This document shows, piece after piece, positions 5,152 to 8,663 of a stretch of DNA of 8,663 bases. The notes below the pieces were generated by a model. It saw only the letters and a list, made by a program, of their open reading frames with translations. It did not search any database and had not been told where the DNA came from. This stretch comes from Oscillospiraceae bacterium (GTDB taxonomy: Bacteria > Bacillota > Clostridia > Oscillospirales > Ruminococcaceae), in assembly GCA_017828835.1 (NCBI GenBank), contig JAGAEK010000023.1, positions 1 through 8,663 of the forward strand, given 5' to 3'. Position 1 is the stretch's first letter; each line of letters begins with the position of its first letter. The position numbers and the translations under genes are program-made.

Positions 5152-7705
5152 GAATTTACTTGAAGAGATCTTGCCGCTCGTACAGAAACCGGCAAGATAT
5201 TCAGGCGGAGAAGTGGGACAAGTCGTAAAGGACAAAAATACCGTAGACGTGAGGATGGCTTTTTGTTTTCCCGACAAATACGAGGTCGGTATGTCTCATC
5301 TCGGAATAAAGATACTCTACGGAGTGTTGAATTCGATGGACGGAGTTTGGTGCGAGAGGGTTTTCGCGCCCGACGTCGATATGGAAAAAATGATGCGGGA
5401 GAAGGGGCTGCATCTTTATGCGCTTGAAAGCAAGGACGAACTTTCGGAGTTTGATTTTATCGGGTTCACGCTGCAGTATGAGCTGTGTTATACGAATCTT
5501 TTGAATATGCTTGACCTTGCGGGGCTTGAAGTCAGAGCGGACAAGCGAGGGGACGAGCTTAAGAATATCATCATTGCGGGAGGACCTTGCGCATGCAATC
5601 CCGAGCCGCTTGCGGATTTTGTGGATATATTTTCCATAGGTGAGGGAGAAGAAGCGCTGCCCGAGCTTATGGAATTATACCGTGAGGCGAAAAAAGAGGG
5701 GATAGGCAAGAGAGAATTTCTCAAAAGAGCGGTAAAATTAGAGGGATTTTACGTTCCGAGCTTTTACGACGTTGATTATAACGAAGACGGAACGATAAAA
5801 AGCATATCTCCAAAAGCCGGTACAAGCGCGCCGCAAACGATAAGGAAGAGGGTAATAAAAGATCTGGACAAGGTTTATTACCCCGATAAATTTATAGTGC
5901 CGTTCGTCGAAACGGTACACGACAGAGTCGCGCTTGAGGTCATGCGCGGGTGCATACGAGGATGCAGGTTCTGTCAAGCCGGATTCATTTACAGACCGTT
6001 AAGACAAAAGAGCAGTGCGACGCTGAACAAAAACGCGAAGGATCTTTGCTCGTCGACCGGATACGATGAAATCTCGCTTTTATCGCTCAGTACTAGCGAT
6101 TATTCCGATCTGAACGATCTTATGGGGAGGCTGTTGAATTGGAGCGAGTCTAAAAAGATCGGGTTATCTCTGCCGTCGTTGAGGATAGATAACTTTTCCG
6201 AAGAGCTTTTACAGAAGATAGCGCGAGTAAGAAAAAGCGGACTTACGTTTGCGCCTGAAGCTGGTACGCAGAGGATGAGGGACGTGATAAATAAAAATAT
6301 CACGGAAGAAGAGATAATGTCGACCTGTGCGATCGCTTTTGCGGGCGGATACAGCTCCGTAAAGTTATATTTCATGCTCGGACTGCCCTACGAAACGGAC
6401 GAAGATATAGAAGGGATCGCCGTACTTGCGCAAAAGATAGTGGATTTATATTATTCCATGCCGGACAAGCCGAAGGGCAGAGGAGTCAGCGTAACGATAA
6501 GTCTTGCGAGTTTCGTTCCGAAGCCGTTCACTCCGTTTGAGTTTGAGCCGCAGGACACTATCGAACAGATCAGGGAAAAGCAGGCTTTGCTGAGGTCTAA
6601 AATAAAAAGCAAAAAGATAACGGTGAACTGGCACGAATCAAAAACGAGCGTACTTGAAGGTATCTTTGCGCGAGCCGACAGAAGGGTAGGCAAGCTTATA
6701 GAGACAGCTTGGAGAAAGGGTTGCAAATTCGACAGCTGGGACGAAAATTTCAGATATGATCTATGGGAAGAAGCGATATCGGAGACCGGTATCGACAAGG
6801 CGTTTTACGCGAACAGAAAACGTGATTACGGCGAGATCATGCCTTGGGAACACATAGACCACGGAGCGTCGAAGGAGTTTTTCATAAGAGAAAACGTCAA
6901 GGCGTCGAGAGGCGAAACCACCAAAAACTGTCGCGAAGGGTGCAGCGGATGCGGAGCGGACAAATTCGTTGACGGAAAGTGCAAGATGGGCGGAATAGTT
7001 TGCGCACCGGAAGAAACGTTTCCTGATAGTACGGAAGAACGCGAAGAAGAAAAGTCTGATTGCAGAGCCGTTTTCAGAAAAGAAGGCGACGCTAAATATA
7101 TTTCGCATCTTGATTTGAACAGATGTTTTCAGAGAGCGATCAAGCGCTCCGGAATACCCGTCTGGTACACGGAAGGATTCAATCCGCATATATATCTTAT
7201 GTTTTCGCTTCCGCTTTCTTTGGGATACGAGAGCGAGTATGAGACGGTGGATTTTCGTATAACCGAAAAAATGGATTACGAAGAGCTCAAAGAACGGCTG
7301 AACGGAAGCTTACCGGAGGGGATCAGGATCGTATCGGTCGCGAGACCGGTAAAAAAAGCGTCCGAGATCGCGTCCGCGCTCTATTCCGTTTCGATTTATT
7401 GCGATGATACCGAAAAAGTCAAAGCGCAGCTTTATCAATTTATCGAGAGCCCGGAAATACCCGTCGTAAAGAAGGGAAAAGGCGGAGAAAAGACGGTAGA
7501 TATAAAAAAATATATGGAAATGAAAACGGTAAACTGTGACAGCGAGACCGTAAATTTTGAAATCGTATTGAGTGCGGGAACTGAGCAGAACATAAACGTC
7601 GGACTGTTTACGGACGCATTTTTGAAAACCTGCGGCGTGACGGCAAAGAGCGTATCGGTCAAAAGAAAAAAGATATACGATTCCGAAGGAAATTTATTCT
7701 GTTAG
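5144..7705 (+). CDS. B12-binding radical SAM protein (TIGR03960-type) fused to a DUF2344 (TIGR03936-type) domain
   Basis: An 853-residue cytoplasmic protein. The N-terminal part (about 1-230) resembles cobalamin-binding-type domains, with AGGPCACNPEPLADF (145-159) followed by DIFSIGEGE. The radical SAM core starts at about 245; the cluster motif is C270-IRG-C274-RF-C277, a classic CX3CX2C that binds a 4Fe-4S cluster and SAM. A second Cys group (C596, C600, C603, C613, C620) ends this part. From about 640 the sequence matches the radical SAM-linked DUF2344 family (AKYISHLDLNRCFQRAIKRS, then EGFNPHI). In many Clostridia these are, as I recall, two adjacent genes; here they are one. The biochemical role is unknown, though B12 radical SAM enzymes often methylate unactivated carbons or rearrange substrates. 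The ATG at 5144 is preferred because family members begin close to LLEEILPLVQKPARY. A GTG at 5123 would add seven residues but has no clear ribosome site. AGGTGAAAGG lies 13 bases before the ATG, a long spacing that would suit coupled translation. Confidence 0.95.
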   Translation: MDKNLLEEILPLVQKPARYSGGEVGQVVKDKNTVDVRMAFCFPDKYEVGMSHLGIKILYGVLNSMDGVWCERVFAPDVDMEKMMREKGLHLYALESKDELSEFDFIGFTLQYELCYTNLLNMLDLAGLEVRADKRGDELKNIIIAGGPCACNPEPLADFVDIFSIGEGEEALPELMELYREAKKEGIGKREFLKRAVKLEGFYVPSFYDVDYNEDGTIKSISPKAGTSAPQTIRKRVIKDLDKVYYPDKFIVPFVETVHDRVALEVMRGCIRGCRFCQAGFIYRPLRQKSSATLNKNAKDLCSSTGYDEISLLSLSTSDYSDLNDLMGRLLNWSESKKIGLSLPSLRIDNFSEELLQKIARVRKSGLTFAPEAGTQRMRDVINKNITEEEIMSTCAIAFAGGYSSVKLYFMLGLPYETDEDIEGIAVLAQKIVDLYYSMPDKPKGRGVSVTISLASFVPKPFTPFEFEPQDTIEQIREKQALLRSKIKSKKITVNWHESKTSVLEGIFARADRRVGKLIETAWRKGCKFDSWDENFRYDLWEEAISETGIDKAFYANRKRDYGEIMPWEHIDHGASKEFFIRENVKASRGETTKNCREGCSGCGADKFVDGKCKMGGIVCAPEETFPDSTEEREEEKSDCRAVFRKEGDAKYISHLDLNRCFQRAIKRSGIPVWYTEGFNPHIYLMFSLPLSLGYESEYETVDFRITEKMDYEELKERLNGSLPEGIRIVSVARPVKKASEIASALYSVSIYCDDTEKVKAQLYQFIESPEIPVVKKGKGGEKTVDIKKYMEMKTVNCDSETVNFEIVLSAGTEQNINVGLFTDAFLKTCGVTAKSVSVKRKKIYDSEGNLFC

Positions 7706-7731
7706 AATTAAAATAAAAATGTGATTGACGC

Positions 7732-7760
7732 TTGACATACCCGAAACGATAAGATATAAT
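7732..7760 (+). promoter_or_regulatory. Consensus sigma-A promoter of tRNA-Pro
   Basis: TTGACA (7732-7737), exactly 17 bases, TATAAT (7755-7760): a perfect match to the sigma-A consensus. Transcription would start near 7767, about five bases before the mature tRNA 5' end, as expected for a stable-RNA promoter with a very short leader. Confidence 0.93.
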
Positions 7761-7775
7761 ATTACTCGTTTCGGG
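7740..7775. repeat. Inverted repeat bracketing the tRNA promoter -10 box
   Basis: CCCGAAACG (7740-7748, in the promoter spacer) and CGTTTCGGG (7767-7775, spanning the likely start site and the tRNA 5' end) are perfect 9-base inverted copies separated by 18 bases that contain TATAAT. One more G then TA continues the match imperfectly. Because transcription starts near the second arm, the pair cannot form an RNA hairpin from this promoter; any role would be at the DNA level. Confidence 0.6.
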
Positions 7776-7848
7776 GTATAGCGCAGTTTGGTAGCGCGCT
7801 TGGTTCGGGACCAAGAGGCCGGGAGTTCAAGTCTCCCTACTCCGACCA
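7772..7848 (+). tRNA. tRNA-Pro (anticodon CGG), CCA encoded
   Basis: A full cloverleaf of 77 bases. The acceptor stem CGGGGTA pairs with TACTCCG (one G-T wobble). The D stem is GCGC/GCGC, the anticodon stem CTTGG/CCAAG with loop TTCGGGA, and the T stem GGGAG/CTCCC with loop TTCAAGT. The anticodon CGG (7806-7808) reads CCG, so it delivers proline. A73 and CCA are encoded. The C1-G72 pair is typical of bacterial tRNA-Pro. It has its own strong promoter and a hairpin terminator just downstream, and is transcribed in the same direction as the radical SAM gene. A decayed recombinase remnant lies beyond it, but no second copy of the tRNA 3' end is visible in the window. Confidence 0.98.
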
Positions 7849-7853
7849 TAACT

Positions 7854-7900
7854 GGACCGGTAATTGATACAATGTGTCGATTACCGGTCCGTTTCATTTT
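7854..7900 (+). terminator. Intrinsic terminator of tRNA-Pro
   Basis: A 14-base-pair stem (7854-7867 with 7877-7890, one G-U pair) has the outer arms GGACCGGTAAT and ATTACCGGTCC and a 9-base loop. It is followed by the T-rich GTTTCATTTT. It begins six bases after the CCA end. No hairpin lies between the radical SAM stop and the tRNA, so this may end that transcript too. Confidence 0.85.
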
Positions 7901-8074
7901 CTGCCGAAAAACCTTGTGAATAGGCTGTTTTTTGGAAAATAGCGGGTGCATTTGAGACTCTGTCAAAGGGTGAAAATGGGCCGCTTTTCTCCTTGATAGA
8001 CTTGCCTTGGCGGTATCTGCAGGAGGCCCGTATCCTATCGTTTCAAAAAACGACTACCGTTTCACACAAAGAAT
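7901..8074. other. Gene-free element edge with a short direct repeat
   Basis: I see no credible gene here. The sequence lies between the tRNA terminator and the decayed recombinase. It contains a near-identical direct repeat, CTATCGTTTCA (8035-8045) and CTACCGTTTCA (8054-8064), with a 19-base period and one mismatch. Serine recombinase genes often lie beside the attachment site of their element, so this is the likeliest place for the element boundary. I cannot define the crossover point. Confidence 0.4.
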
Positions 8075-8110
8075 GCCCGTGATGAGGACCGGCTGATCCC
8101 CGTCACGGGC
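8075..8110. terminator. Hairpin after the recombinase remnant
   Basis: GCCCGTGA (8075-8082) pairs perfectly with TCACGGGC (8103-8110), with a small internal loop and a second GGA/TCC stem inside. It lies about 18 bases beyond the minus-strand recombinase stop (read on that strand) and probably ended its transcript. The T run after it is weak on that strand (ATTCTTTG) and better on the plus strand (TGTTTTGCTTTT). Confidence 0.55.
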
Positions 8111-8127
8111 TGTTTTGCTTTTCGGCA

Positions 8128-8663
8128 TCAGAGCGTTTCCGTGACCTCTGTGCCGTTCTTGAAGCGGAATGCCATCCGGCCATCATGGTAGACCGTCACC
8201 CGGTCGATCAGGTTATTCCAGAAACGATCCGTGAATTCCAGCGGCAGCGTGGTGTCGATGGCTTTTATCTCGAACATGAAGCATTCCAGCACATCGACTT
8301 GAAAGCTTCGTGTGATTCTCAGTTTTTGCAGTTCATCCAGCCGATCCTGCGCCGCATGGTAACGCTCGACCAGCACATCGTATTTCCTGTTGTACTCATC
8401 CTGCGGAATGGCGGTGGTGGCGTTTTCGGCAATCCAGTTCGCCGTTTTGCCCTAAATGAACAGTTTGTATATCTCCCAAACGATCTCCGCCTCCTCTGGC
8501 ACGATCTCCGGCAATCCGTCAGGCCCCTTGCGGTAGCCGAGGAAGGAATTTGTACGGCAGCGACACCTTCCCGTCCGCAAAGCATTTGCGCTGGCCCTAT
8601 GTGACGTTTTCGGAAATGGAGCGACTCTCCTCTTGGACAAGGCTCGACATAATGGTGATCAGC
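8128..8663 (-). pseudogene. Decayed large serine recombinase (3' part; 5' end off window)
   Basis: Read leftward from the right edge, the minus strand encodes ITIMSSLVQEESRSISENVT, the end of the resolvase-type catalytic domain of large serine recombinases. A TAG (8597-8599) then stands where relatives have Trp before GQRK. After GKVSLPYK the frame shifts near 8541-8551. It resumes as FLGYRKGPDGLPEIVPEEAE to LFI, then a second TAG (8452-8454) where relatives have an acidic residue before GKT. The text then jumps to AENATTAIPQDEYNRKYD. Full-length relatives have a long stretch here with the recombinase and zinc-ribbon domains, so a large deletion is inferred. The C-terminus (DELQKLRITRSF to VTETL) is intact. 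With two stops, a frameshift and a deletion it cannot make a working enzyme. Its base composition is richer in G+C than the genes to the left, consistent with horizontal arrival. Confidence 0.87.

Noticed and set aside
7694..7966. Minus-strand 90-residue frame across the tRNA
   Set aside because: It is the antisense translation of tRNA-Pro; the stretch VGRLELPASWSRTKRATK is a well-known false protein arising from tRNA complements.
8452..8599. Stop-codon recoding (TAG read as an amino acid) in the recombinase
   Set aside because: The same gene also carries a frameshift and a large deletion, and the other genes here end in ordinary TAA, TGA or TAG stops, so simple decay is the better explanation.
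8185..8604. Plus-strand 139-residue frame at the right end
   Set aside because: It is the complement of the serine recombinase remnant, whose minus-strand translation clearly matches that family; the plus-strand product has no family features.
7772..8663. Element integration directly into the tRNA-Pro 3' end
   Set aside because: No repeat of the tRNA 3' end is visible to the right, the tRNA keeps its own terminator, and large serine recombinases seldom use tRNA ends.
1..8663. CRISPR array, toxin-antitoxin pair, retron or phage defence genes
   Set aside because: No regularly spaced repeats, reverse transcriptase, nuclease or paired small toxin genes could be found on either strand.

Overview
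The window looks like chromosomal DNA of a moderately A+T-rich Clostridia-type bacterium (Bacillota), probably from a gut or similar anaerobic community. The reasons are a SpoIVFB-type membrane protease beside a B12-binding radical SAM/DUF2344 protein (a pairing I recall from many Clostridia), short sigma-A promoters, frequent AUA, AGA and AGG codons, and a decayed serine recombinase of a type common in gut Firmicutes. I cannot name the species.

Layout. Positions 2-2332 (+) hold the 3' part of a large surface glycoside hydrolase of the clan GH-A type, ending in a C-terminal membrane anchor. A perfect bidirectional hairpin terminator (2362-2394) separates it from a convergent two-gene unit on the minus strand: signal peptidase I (3349-3921) followed 22 bases later by a sugar-phosphate isomerase/epimerase-like TIM-barrel protein (2406-3326). 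This unit has a good sigma-A promoter at 3952-3980. From the same intergenic region a plus-strand unit diverges: a 123-residue single-pass membrane protein (4062-4433), a SpoIVFB-like M50 protease (4430-5026), a possible unrecognised 42-residue basic small protein (5023-5151), and a long fusion of a B12-binding radical SAM protein with a DUF2344 domain (5144-7705). Start and stop codons overlap at every junction if the small ORF is real, which suggests translational coupling. A loose match to a sigma-E promoter sits ahead of the unit, as would fit a spoIVF-like operon.

A tRNA-Pro(CGG) gene (7772-7848) follows, with a perfect-consensus promoter and its own terminator. Beyond about 7900 the DNA is visibly richer in G+C and holds the degraded 3' part of a large serine recombinase (8128-8663, minus). 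This remnant has two in-frame TAG codons, a frameshift and an apparent large internal deletion. It marks the edge of a decayed mobile element that continues off the right end.

No complete defence system, CRISPR array or phage module is visible. The most interesting points are the reduced SpoIVFA-position protein beside the M50 protease, the coupled small ORF, the radical SAM fusion, and an inverted repeat that brackets the tRNA promoter's -10 box.
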